From Acheta domesticus (taxonomy: Eukaryota; Arthropoda; Insecta; Orthoptera; Gryllidae), in assembly GCA_031308135.1 (NCBI GenBank), contig JAHLJT010008756.1, positions 102,793,271 to 102,857,270 of the forward strand: a stretch of 64,000 nt of DNA. The letters are read 5' to 3'. Below the pieces are notes generated by a model. That model worked only from the letters and a program-made list of their open reading frames with translations. It searched no databases and was not told where the DNA came from. Positions within the stretch are counted from its first letter, which is position 1. Every line of letters begins with the position of its first letter. Below are positions 1 through 10,539 of the stretch, in pieces. The position numbers were made by a program, and so were the translations under genes.

Positions 1-679
1 GTGACGCCATCTAGTGGAGTTACAATAATTGTACTATGCCTATGTTCTTCCCGCAAGTGCAAGTAATAAGTTGACAAAGTTTTATCGCAATCGGATGCAC
101 AGTACGTCAGCGCATTAAGCACGAACCAACAAATATTGATTTTTATGTGTTTGAAAAATTTTCTGAATATTTTTTCTTGAATTTTTCCGATATTTTAATA
201 GTTATTCTGCTATTCGGGGCAGAGATGAATCCAACAAATCAGAGATAATCAAAATTCGCCCTTTCGTTCTTGAGTAATAAATGATTTAATTAACCCGACT
301 TTGTTTTATTTACTTAGATTTTGCGCGTCTTTGAGCAGGTGGGGTAATATTGAGCCGGAGCAACAAAACTGTAATAGAATGTTCAAGAAGATCTCATCCT
401 GTAGACTGGGATGTGATCTTATCTTTTTTTATAAAATCGGAACAAAATTATGTTTATTTTGCTGTAGATACAGAATTGCCCATGAAATTACAATTTTACA
501 CAATTGCACAAAGCATGCTCTTGTACATTGTTTTATTTGTAATAAAAGCGATTCTTCATGAATTAACACCTGTGATTTTTGTAAAATAACCCATATAATA
601 AGAAATATATCGTAAAATAAGAAATTAATAATATTCCAAAAAAGCCCAAGTTTTAATAAATAAAAACTTGATGTAAATG
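1..679. other. AT-rich stretch without recognisable gene
   Basis: I see no coherent protein, tRNA-like box or paired termini here. The short open frames are scattered over both strands, overlap each other and match no family I know. The last bases (671-679, ATGTAAATG) are the left target duplication of the next element. Confidence 0.5.
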
Positions 680-1210
680 TAAGGTGACCAGACATCTCGT
701 ATTAGCCGAGACAGTCCCTGAATTCCTGTCTCGTATTTTTTAAGGAAAATGGGACGCCAAAATGTCCCGTTTTTGTGACGATGACTAATCGGCATGAATT
801 GCCGTCAACAATTTTTAATTTATCATAATGCACTGCAGGTTTGCATTTGTTTATAAAAAAGTAAGCGCGAGTAGATTATTCGCTCACGTAACAAGTGTTT
901 CACATACTATTAAAATAAATGAGAGATTCAGCTGTGGCTCTAGGCAGGGAAACTGGGTTATAGCGTCATTTGAGCTTGATATCGATTTATCGCTATTGAT
1001 ATTGTTACCGATAATCCGAACCATACGCTTCCTGTAAGTTTCTGCGCAATTTTGCAAACAATCTTATAATTGATGAATACGGGCCAACTTTATAATGAAT
1101 AAAAGTGCAAATGAAACATATAAGATCATTTTTTGTTATGTGCGTGTGTCCCGTTTTTAGTCAAGAAGTCACAATGTCCCGCTTTTTGGTTTTCAAGATC
1201 TGGTTACTTT
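680..1210. mobile_element. Short non-autonomous TIR element (hAT- or MULE-like)
   Basis: The left end reads TAAGGTGACCAGA. The right end, reverse-complemented, reads AAAGTAACCAGA, giving imperfect terminal inverted repeats of about 13 bp. The direct repeat ATGTAAATG lies immediately outside both ends (671-679 and 1211-1219), an 8-9 bp target duplication. Subterminal stretches on both sides contain copies of a TGTCCCGTTTTT-like motif. There is no transposase frame, so it would be mobilised in trans. The duplication length fits hAT (8 bp) or Mutator-like (9 bp) families; I cannot decide between them. Confidence 0.6.
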
Positions 1211-1219
1211 ATGTAAATG

Positions 1220-1600
1220 CAATGCAGAAATTGTTTCTGATAGAGTACTTAATAATAAAACTAGTAATTATGTGTGACGACACTGCAGGAATGATTTTGA
1301 AATATTTTAGAAGTATTTAACATAAATCGATGTTTGGGGGAAAAGTGCAAACTGAATAGAATGACGAGTTTGGTTGCAATATACACTAACAAATCTGTAG
1401 AAGAGGTGCAAATGAGAGAAAATTAAAATGATAATAAATATTATTAAAAGTTAATAGGACAAACCAGACTAAGTAAACTGAAACTGGAAACTGCTTGAAG
1501 AGTATGCAGAAATGGGTCAGATGAGAATGCAGAAAGAACATTTTGGAAGTTCTTGAAATATACTGTAGGAATACATTTTATTTCGTTAATACGGCATCCT
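1220..1600. other. Spacer, nothing recognised
   Basis: AT-rich DNA between two transposons. No coherent reading frame or paired repeat was found. Confidence 0.5.
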
Positions 1601-1604
1601 TTAA

Positions 1605-3045
1605 GGTGAGACGGTAGGCCCTATCCCATCAATGTTAAAACGAGCAACTTTGTGACCCATTTTCTCAGAAACTACTGAATAAATTTTAATGGATTTTGCA
1701 CTATTTATTAAGAGATATATGAAGAGATTACTGATCCTCAGTTAAGTTGTTATCTCTTTTCTGAAGCGATTTATTAATTTGTTTCCAAGAAACGAATGTT
1801 TTCCTCAAGAAAATGTGCAAAAAAAATCCTAACACATGGACTAGAGAAGTAATAATCACGATTGAGGATCCACGTTCTTAGTATAACGTGGTTTATCATC
1901 AGTAAAAATTTCATGCAGATAGCTTTAATAGTTTCGGAGATAATGGGGCAAACGTTTCAAAATTTTAACTTCTGAGAAAATGGCACTCAACGTTTTCAGA
2001 GAAGCATATGTTAGGAAAACTTAGAATATTTTTCACTAGAGAGTAACTACAGGCAGCCTACATCATAATAACAGGTTTCACTATCTTTTAGACCAGCCTG
2101 AGTTTTTCTTTTCTTCTTTCTTGCCTCCTTTGGCATTTGTTGGTCATCATATTTTGCCTTCGCAATGCGTAATCTGTCAAATTCTCTACAAATATCAGCA
2201 TGGGTTTTTCCACGTGACACACGTAAGTTTTTTCATAACTTCTCATACGGCACAATTTCTATCATTATTTATTACAACAGATTCAGACACTTCCTAATTG
2301 TAAAGTTCTGATACCAACAAAAATATATTTTGGTATTCTTATACAAATGGTGATCTTGAATGCCTCACATTCTGTATTTTGCCATGTAGCCATCTTCTGA
2401 AAAGTTATGTCTTCACTTGTATTATTTTCAACTTCGGTATTTACACTACGTTTTTTACCTTTTAGACTCACTAGGAAGAGTTTCACATGCATTCGGACTC
2501 ATGTTATCATTATTTTCGTGCTGCAAAGGATTTGATCTGATATGCTGATTTTCTTTGAAAATGCGTTGTTTAAAGATTCCTTTATATTTCGCCATTGTAG
2601 AACATATGAGACATTTATTTTAATTTTGTAGACTATAACACATCATAATTGTTAATAAATTGAACTTAACTATACAACAAAAACATCAAGTCAGTCTTCC
2701 ATACGTGCGGAAAAATTGTTAACTAAATAATGCATTTACAAAAATTGGACTATCGCACAGACTGTTCTATCTGCACCTGCAGACAAAATTCCTTTACAAA
2801 AGTAAACAAAAACTAGCTTTCTGACAAAATTATAACAAGAGATATAAGACGTTGTATGCGCGGAAGTACAGTAATATTGCAGTCTGACAGTTGTCAGTGG
2901 AATCTTTAAAAATAAATTTCCTACACTTACAGACGGAATAAATCAATGAATTTGGTCTAGAAATGTTCACAAAAGAACATATTATTTAATTATTCAAAAA
3001 AAGAAAATTCCATTTTTTAAAAAAAAATTGGCCTACCGTCTCATC
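1605..3045. mobile_element. TTAA-flanked TIR element (piggyBac- or Kolobok-type target)
   Basis: Terminal inverted repeats of 16 bp: GGTGAGACGGTAGGCC on the left and, reverse-complemented, GATGAGACGGTAGGCC on the right, one mismatch. TTAA lies directly outside both ends (1601-1604 and 3046-3049). TTAA duplication is known for piggyBac and Kolobok superfamilies. Inside, the minus strand from about 2220 to 2100 reads a coherent lysine/arginine-rich peptide (HADICREFDRL near its start), and a further stretch lies at 2283-2492. These may be the remains of a transposase C-terminus, but I cannot assign them to a family. The element is decayed. Confidence 0.6.
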
Positions 3046-3239
3046 TTAAAACTCCGTTTCCGAAATAATATTTTCGAAAAATACATGTTGTCCCGTTGTC
3101 AACATAATGAGAAGCGCAAATTTTAAGAATGTTTCTCATATTTACCCCCATAAGTGACGGGCACTATTTGAATTCCCGCTCTTTCTTGCCATCCTAATGG
3201 CGGATTTCTGAGGGTTCAATTTCGTTTCGCTGCCGGCCG

Positions 3240-3441
3240 CTATGAGGTGGTGTGAGACCTACGATTCACAACGTTTCGGGAACATTGGGGATGAGTTAGC
3301 TAGGAAAGCCTGGCGGTGACGTCACGGGTTGAGCGTTTGCTATTGGCCAGCCACGACTGGCATCGACGCACATGCGACCCGTTTTGTTGCGTGCGATTTG
3401 TGTTGCAGGTACGTGTGTCGTGCGACAATTTTCTGTTTTTT
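3240..3441 (+). repeat. Interspersed repeat, copy 1 (inverted copy at 10112-10318)
   Basis: About 190 bp running from the bases just before ACGATTCACAACGTTTCGGG to GTGCGACAATTTTCTG recur in reverse complement at 10112-10318 with only scattered differences. The shared part includes GCTATTGGCCAGCCACGACT. No terminal repeat, tail or target duplication was found, so the class is unknown. The open frames in this stretch are incidental. Confidence 0.6.
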
Positions 3442-3625
3442 GAACACACACGAGCTCGTGGAAGGCACGTGCAAGCCAATGAATGTCGGTATTCAGATCG
3501 AAATACTCCTTTGAGAATCACGGTTTAAGTTTATTCTGGAACATTCTTGTGTGTGTGTTAATTCTGCACGTTCAAGTATTTGGTTTCAATGTAGTAAACA
3601 GAATAATATACCAGTGGCAGTGATC

Positions 3626-4995
3626 CAGTGGCGTGCATTCCATGGAATGAAGGGAATGAGTCATTCCCCTAAGTAAAGCATAGAAAAAATCCTTTATATT
3701 TTTGGAAATCTGCGTTGCTTATGGCCAGAGCAAAACTGCTCACTCGACTCTGATTCTGAGTTAAGTGTGTGTGATGTTTTCAGAACGGTGTGTACATTCG
3801 TCTCGTGACGTCAGCGAAGCTTCTTGGAGAGTGCAGGCGTTTGATTTCGTCATGCCTCGTGAAAAGTCGGGTCGATTCTTGAGTGAGCGAGAATGATCAT
3901 TTAAATGCGTTCTGCTGTGATCGACTGGTAGCAATTTCAAGTTTGAAAGAATTAATTATTTTGGCGTTTTGAGCGTGTTTGATGTACGTGCTAATTACAT
4001 TATAATACAATGAAAGTATCAAGTACCTGATTATACCGAGAACGTTTATATTAAGTTAAAGAAAGCATTCTAAACAAAATAATACTTTGCGTACCGTTCT
4101 GCAGTTCTCCCTTGCGGGAAGGGAATGCATTTGTGAGATCATTCCGTGCAGTAGTCATGGCATCTAGCGAGGAAAGTAGGGGGAACCCGTGTTGACAAGC
4201 AGAGCCGTCGGCACGGCGCAATGCCTACGGATCCCTTTCCGGTGATATGTTCGAAGTAGGCACGATCAACTTTCAGGAGAATAAAACATTACTAATATTT
4301 CGAGGACTCACCACACATAAGAATTGCAGACGGAAGGTTTAGATCGTATTCGCCCTTGGTCTATTATGAGATAAATTCTACGATTGTCGCAAGAGCTGAT
4401 ACCTAAAATAATACAATATTTGCATTCAGAGCAAAAACAAGAAACACAAGTTGCAAGAAAGAGAACCAACAAGACGTGAAATTTGTCCGAGGAATTTAAA
4501 CCGCAGAGCATCCAGAAAATGTGAAAAGTGTAAGGAAACAGTAGAACTGACATCACATCCATTGTTTGTAACGATTGTGAAAAACATTATTACTGAACTC
4601 TATAGATACATTTTCAAATCAACATTCACCGTATATTAAAATTTATGCACACATTTTTCATTTTATGAAAAAAAATGCTTTAATGCATTGATGGATTTTG
4701 TACATTTGTGTTAATAATTTTAAATAACAAAGTACTCGATAAATAAAGTTAAGATATAATTGCATAAATACATAATTATATTTGTTTATAATGTTAGAAG
4801 TCATTTAGGCAACGAAATTTTCCCTGGGGTCTGTTTTCTCCCGGGTGACCAGTTACGTTCGTATGCAAGATGTTACCTCTCCCGGGTTAATATTCACATT
4901 TTGAGAAAATTCATATCATCTTTATCTGTTTTTCGTTTTTATACCTTGGATTTCGAAAGTGCTTCTCCTACTAAAATTATCACCGCACGCCACTG
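3626..4995. mobile_element. Possible hAT-like element with CAGTGGCGTGC ends
   Basis: CAGTGGCGTGC at 3626-3636 is matched by its exact reverse complement at 4985-4995. CAGTGGCG is a common start for hAT elements and occurs again at the ends of the 51832-53987 element. Unlike that case, I could not find an 8-bp duplication outside the ends. The interior holds a decayed plus-strand Cys-rich stretch near 4451-4600 (CEKCKE) that could be a transposase relic. Class is tentative. Confidence 0.4.
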
Positions 4996-5010
4996 GATTA
5001 GACTTACTTA

Positions 5011-7322
5011 CAAGGGAAGTAACAGATCCTTCATGTCGAAACACACCTCGAAATTTTAATGGCGTATGCTAATTGATACTAGAAACTCGTATGCGAAAAA
5101 ATAGCGGCCAGTTTCCATTGCAAGTCCTCCAAATAAAGCTTTGAAAAACACATATAAGTACTAGGAAAAAGATAGACGCCTCTACCGGTCCGTTTGGGCA
5201 GCCCTTACTCCGGGCGAGCTGGCGCGAGGGACCCCAAGGTCACGGATGAGTCGGCCGGCCCGTCAGCGGCCCTGCAATAAACAAGGGCTGCGTAGTTTCG
5301 CACCCAGTTCATCTTTCGCTGTTACAAAAGTAATAACATCTGCAATGGCTACAGAGCAAGTTGTGTTAAATCCCGTTAACATAGTTGAGTTCGCCTTGTG
5401 GTAACAAAGGTGTATCTTCGAAGGGAAGAGCAAATGAAAAAGAACGAGAAATGGGTCAATAATTATCGAATTGATCAAAAATAATAGCACTGGAGTGGAG
5501 CATTACGAGGAATCGACCCTCGTTGTATGCGAAGGAAGTAATTGTGAATCAAGTGATAGTGACAGTGATCCAGACTGCCAAAAGCATACTTCTACCACGG
5601 GTGATGATATGGGAAAGTGTTTACTAGAATCAGACAGTGAATCCCCGGAAACTAGTGATTCTAAAAGTCAGTCACCTTGCATATCCTCCGGTTCGGTTTA
5701 TTATCCAAGCCCTGTGAAAAATACAAATGAGCATGTTAGCATTAGCTACGAGTACAAGAAGAAAGCTGTGGAATTCTGTTTGATTGAGGGCGGTAAGAAA
5801 CGTTTTCAATATCACATGTCCGTCGAAATTTTCGCCGCGTGATGTCAGAGAGACAACTATGTTTGTGGAAAAAGCAAGTGGAAAGCATGACAGCAAATCC
5901 TAGTGAACACAAAAAAATTCTGTATGAGAAACTTTGGTCTTGATTTGAACTTGTAAGAAGAACGAATCAAAATGTGAATGATGAAGATCTGCGACAGTGG
6001 ACCCTGGAAATTTCACAAGAAACTGGCAGCAAAAATAAGGATTTTCCGCCTGTCACTCCTCGATCAATCTTTTAAAAAAGCGCACAAAATTAAGAGCAGG
6101 AAAATAACAAAATTTGTATCACGCACTTACGTTCACGACGAAACACAAAAGGGTGTGGTTGTTGAATAATTTCTCAAAAACACCAAAGAGAGATTTTCAC
6201 ATTACTCGCAGTCGTCTAATACAGACCAAAGTGGATTTGAACGCGAAATGCGATCAAAATGGGCTTTGTCGTTTGTTGGTGGAAATCATACACAGATCGT
6301 TGCTCAATCAGTTAGTGCGTTATCACACTCGTACACTATAATGCCAACAATAAGTATGGATGGATCTTTGTGGCCTAAATTATTTATAGTGCTGCAGGAA
6401 CCAAAAGGATTTTTCAGCCCTGTTGTCTCCAAAAGAATGATTCAAGCTGAAAACATAATTGTTACGACTACAAAATCAGGAAAAATGGAAAAGAAAGAGT
6501 TGAAACAGTGGTTTAAAGAAGTGTTCTTCCCATTTGTAAGTGAATATTTTGCTCTGCTTTTAGATTCGTGGACCACTTACAATGTCTGAACTTGTATTGA
6601 AGATATTCCTCCAGGCAAGACAATTGAATTGCTCCAGATACCTCCCGAAACTACAGGAAAAATCCAACCACTAAGTTCTTCTTCCGACAGTGGAAAGCTA
6701 TGTATCGCTGTTTATCAGAAAATATTGTGTCTCACAAGAGTATTAGTGCTCAAGTTTCCGATAGAGACACAATTCTTCAATTGCAATACTTCATTTTCAA
6801 TTTTCATCTCCTCGTTTCCAAAATATGATAAGTATTCGTGGTTTGCTACAAGGTACATAACAGAACGGCCTCCTAAATTTTTAGTGCCCGTCAAATATTG
6901 CCTTGAAACTGTGAAAAACCAATGTGAAGAAGAATGTGACAATGAAGTTTTTATTCGTTGTGCGTGGAGCCGATAACATTTGTTTTAATCATTCAGTGGA
7001 AACCAGTCATTTCTGCTTTTTATTCGTGCCGCACTAACTTGCGACGAGACACTGCTCCTGGCTTTCGCCTGCACGCCGGCTCGCCGCTGTGGCCCGTCTG
7101 TTCGGCCGGTCGGTCGGCCGGCCGGCCGCCCTCTCGACGCTGGTAGGGATGTCCAGCGGCGCCGCAACACTCCATTGCTAGCTAAGATTTTAGCTTCCAT
7201 TTTGGAGCCTTGCAGTGGAAACTGACAGCTAATATTTTGGATATGGGATTCAGATAGTGCATTGCGTGAATCATAAAAATTTCGAGGGGTGTTTCGACAT
7301 GAAGGATCTGTTACTTCCCTTG
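5011..7322 (+). mobile_element. Pogo-like DNA transposon with 46-bp TIRs
   Basis: The first 46 bases (from CAAGGGAAGTAACAGATCC) return at the right end as the reverse complement (7277-7322) with about one mismatch. Three bases, TTA, lie outside both ends (5008-5010 and 7323-7325). This can be read as a 3-bp duplication, or as the TA typical of Tc1/mariner-pogo plus one chance base. The interior codes for a broken DDE transposase on the plus strand between GC-rich flanks (5160-5280 and 7030-7160). The 2.3-kb length is normal for pogo-type elements. Confidence 0.75.
5471..6976 (+). pseudogene. Broken pogo-like DDE transposase
   Basis: The protein would bind the element's terminal repeats and catalyse cut-and-paste transposition in the nucleus. 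The N-terminal part (5471-5842) is acidic and serine-rich, then reads a helix-turn-helix-like start (YEYKKKAVEFCL) that stops at 5842. The middle part continues in other frames. The DDE core is at 6248-6589, with Asp in a SMDGSLWPKL context and again in LLLDSWTTYN. The third catalytic region follows at 6629-6960, where the usual QPLD-type motif reads IQPLSSSSDS, so the expected Asp is lost. At least three frame changes or stops interrupt it. I recognise the DDE superfamily fold (DDE_1-like, pogo/Tigger type); a close subfamily cannot be fixed by eye. It lies wholly inside the TIR pair 5011-7322. Confidence 0.7.
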
Positions 7323-7325
7323 TTA

Positions 7326-8103
7326 GTATTGTACTTTTTTTGTGTTTTACCTTGATGATTTATGTAAATATTTTGAATATACATCAGATTTCAAATGCAC
7401 TTTTAGTACTGCTAGATAGTACTGCTTTTTAATTTTGTTGCTACAAACCTAACTCACCCCAGCTCTACATCTACTATTGCAAGCAAAAGGAGAGTTCAAC
7501 AAAACGTGCTCATAGTGAAGCTACATTCATGTCCAGAAGAAAAGCAAGTTTGAACTGCATTCCCCCACACACAATGGCATGCATTTTCTTTATTTACATT
7601 TTCAGAATTTTCTTGTTCCACCTAAATAATTTGTTAGCAAGTATTTTGCGAGATAACACATGAAATCAAAGATTTTCAAGCAAAAGACACGAGTTTTAGT
7701 TATCCTTTAAAATTGTGCATTGCTTTATATATTTGTTGCTTTGAATGGCTCTAACTGAAATGAAAATTGTACAAAATAGTTCTGCGGTTGAAATGTTGTC
7801 TACATGTGATAAGACATTAATGTTGGAGTGATCCATTTTTTCAACAGTGATTGCTTGCCCACTGTTTCGTAAGAAGGGAGACAACTACTTAGTTGTAGTT
7901 TTCCTTTAATATGTATTTTTAAGTTGTATTTGTATCTTATATGATCTGTACAATATGACCTGCCACCGAGCGAAAGTTTATTAGCAGGACATAATAAATA
8001 TTATATTATTATTATAAATAAAAATTATTTTTATTAACATTTTCCTCCATTAATACAAACATTAAGATGTTTCTCAGTAATATTAATTTCATTCAGTTTT
8101 GGG
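7326..8103. other. Spacer, nothing recognised
   Basis: AT-rich DNA between the pogo-like element and a LINE fragment. A short TA/ATT-rich run lies at about 7995-8040. No coherent coding or paired termini seen. Confidence 0.5.
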
Positions 8104-9240
8104 TTGAAGCAACTATTGGAATATTTTTAGATCTTTCAAAAGCTTTTGACGTCTTTGATCATAACATTTTACTTTCAAAATTACCTTCATATGGAATCCG
8201 TGGTATTGCTCTAGATTGGCTATGTTCGTACCTTAAACAATAATCTTAGAGGGTAGGAATACCTTCCTGGAATGATGGAACTTTATGTACACCTTTCCGG
8301 TTCTTTGCCAATTGCACGTGGAGTCCCGCAAGGATCGATTTTAGGCCTTATTCTCTTCCTATTATACATAAACGACATGCCTTTAGCGATTCGAAGCGGA
8401 AGAACAGTTCTCTTTGTAGATGTTACAAATATTCTTTGCAATAAAGAAACCGTAAATAGTACAATATCAGATGTTTCAAATTGGTTCCGTAGTAACAAAT
8501 TAATAGTAAATGAAAAGAAAACTGTTTCAATGCAGTTTTCCATTTCAAATAAACAATTCTGTACTCCATTGAAAATGAACGGTGTGCCATTGACTGATGT
8601 TAAAGTAACAAAATTTTTAAGCCTATCAATTCAGTCAAGCCTCAAATGGAATGCCCACTTAAATGAATTGAACACAAAATTAAGTTCATTACGCTATGCG
8701 TTCAGAATTCTTTCAAATTTCGTTAGCCTTCATACTGCTCGTTGTGTATATTTTGCGAATGTTCATTCCCGCTTGAAATATGGCATAATATTCTGGGGAA
8801 ACACATCTTATAGCTCCCAGACTTTCAGATTACAAAAAAAGAATTGTACGAATAATAAGCAAATCCCACCCACGTGATTCTTGTAAGTCTCTCTTTATTA
8901 ATCTAGGAATTTTACCTTTACCTTCTCTCCTGATTTACGAATCAGTAGTTGTTGTCAAAAATGACTTACTTAAGGGCGGGAATATATTTTCAGCGAACGC
9001 CAATGTCTACAAGTATAACACACGACGTAGTAATAATATTCATCAGGTGGCAGTATCAACAGCTCACTATTACAAAAAATTCACATACAATTAATGTACG
9101 TACATTACTCGACAACACTTTGCCAGATGACATTAAACGATTAAATTCGATAGAAAAGTTAAAGTCCCAAGTAAAATATTTTCTGCTGCATAACTGTTTC
9201 TACACAATTCGAGACTATACCGAGCATCAAAAGTAACATT
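8104..9240 (+). pseudogene. 5'-truncated LINE reverse transcriptase (jockey/CR1-like), decayed
   Basis: A non-LTR reverse transcriptase relic. It starts inside the palm with [14 protein letters not shown] (motif A), breaks at about 8240, and continues in the frame 8272-8877 with GVPQGSILGLILFLLYIND (motif B). The catalytic YADD box is mutated to FVDV, so it is dead. The thumb region has KFLSLSIQSSLKWNAH. A further frame at 8949-9236 ends with the NTLPDDIKRLNS type of C-terminal tail common in jockey/CR1 elements. The lack of endonuclease and N-terminal RT fits ordinary 5' truncation. No target duplication was identified. Confidence 0.75.
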
Positions 9241-9883
9241 AAATTTAACAATGATAGTCAATGTATTTATTTATCATTTGGACTGTATAATTCTAAAGAA
9301 CCTGTAACAAGTATTGTACCACAGCTTATGGGTTGATGGCCCCCATCTCGATCAGGTTTTTCGTCCAGTTTCCCTGATCCTTTGAGCAAATGCTGAGATG
9401 GTCCCTTGTTTTGCTTCTGGACATTAATGTAACTTCATTATTTGTGCACGTCTTCTGAATTTCAGTGGGAAATATAGTTATTAAAACTATTGTTTTCCAT
9501 ATTGTCGCGGCAAAAAGTATTATTCTTTCATGAAGAACATGTTGAGGGTTAAGAGCACAAATTTATAGCTACTTTTGAAAATATATTTTATTATATAGGA
9601 GCGAATATTTTTGTCAACAAACTTTAAAAAATGCTCTTTTTTCTGTATTCAAATTTCGACTAGAATATGGTTTAGAATAGAGATCACAAAATTATGAAAA
9701 CGTGCACAAATTTCACTTCTCCCAAAAGCTCGTCACACATAGTTTTAAACTTTTTTTGACGTAAATAAATAAATAAATAAATAAATAAAAAGTTTCAAGA
9801 ACTCTCTCAAGAATGTAGAAGCTGTGCTGTTTAATCTGTAGAGCGCTGTCGTGCGATGGTAGTTTTTCAGTGGCCAAAGATGT
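9241..9883. other. Spacer, nothing recognised
   Basis: AT-rich stretch after the LINE relic. It contains the (TAAA)n run listed separately and no coherent gene. Confidence 0.5.
9762..9790. repeat. (TAAA)n microsatellite
   Basis: About seven TAAA units in a row. It could be the tail of a decayed retroposon, but no element is visible next to it. Confidence 0.85.
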
Positions 9884-10100
9884 CACAAAACCCACAAAAT
9901 ACAAGAACCAAGGATCTCAGATTGTTAGTAAACCTAAGTGTATGGTTATGGGGCAAGATAAATTTAGGGAAGAAGTAGAATCAAGACAATCATTTGTGCG
10001 TAACGGGGAAAATTTGAAATGGGTTACGACATACAAATATCTTGAAGTGATTATAGTTAATCAAAAGATCATGTTCAATACATTAATAACAAAATAGCCA
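9884..10100 (+). pseudogene. Reverse-transcriptase thumb fragment
   Basis: An open stretch contains KCMVMGQD, then WVTTYKYLEVIIVNQ, then KIAKK. This resembles the palm-to-thumb junction of APE-type LINE reverse transcriptases (KxxxMVxG … YKYLGVxI). Only about 70 codons remain, and they run directly into the inverted interspersed repeat at 10112. Confidence 0.5.
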
Positions 10101-10111
10101 AGAAAGTAGCT

Positions 10112-10318
10112 CGAAAAACAGAAAATTGTCGCACGACACAGTGCCTGCAACATAAATCGCACGCAACAAGGCGGATTGCATTTGCGTCGATGCCAGTCGT
10201 GGCTGGCCAATAGCAAACGCCCAGCCCGTGACGTCACCGCCAGGCTTTGCGAGCTTTCCGCTCCCCAATGTTCCCGAAACGTTGTGAATCGTAGGTCTCC
10301 CACGAGGTCGTGGGGCCA
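10112..10318 (-). repeat. Interspersed repeat, copy 2 (inverted relative to 3240-3441)
   Basis: Reverse-complement copy of the repeat at 3240-3441, from CAGAAAATTGTCGCACGACA to the bases around CACGAGGTCGTGG. It abuts the RT fragment on the left and the Penelope-like element on the right. Confidence 0.6.
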
Positions 10319-10539
10319 TGGAGCTCCATGGGTGGGGCCCTGGAAGAGGCTTGACATCTATCAAAGAGTTTGTATCGTAGGATATCCAGGACACAGTCAC
10401 AGTATAACCATGGAGGAATATACAACTGTGACACAATCACGACACAGTCAACCACAAAGTCCAATAACAGCTGTGTCTAGAACATGTTACTTTTAGAGCT
10501 TCTGAGAGCAACACCGTCGCTTTTGGTGGCAAGAGGCAG

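Noticed and set aside
301..695. Overlapping small frames on both strands near the left end
   Set aside because: Short, mutually overlapping, AT-rich and without recognisable motifs.
3618..5003. 8-bp target duplication for the CAGTGGCGTGC-ended element
   Set aside because: The flanks (CAGTGATC and GATTAGAC) do not match, so I left the hAT call tentative.
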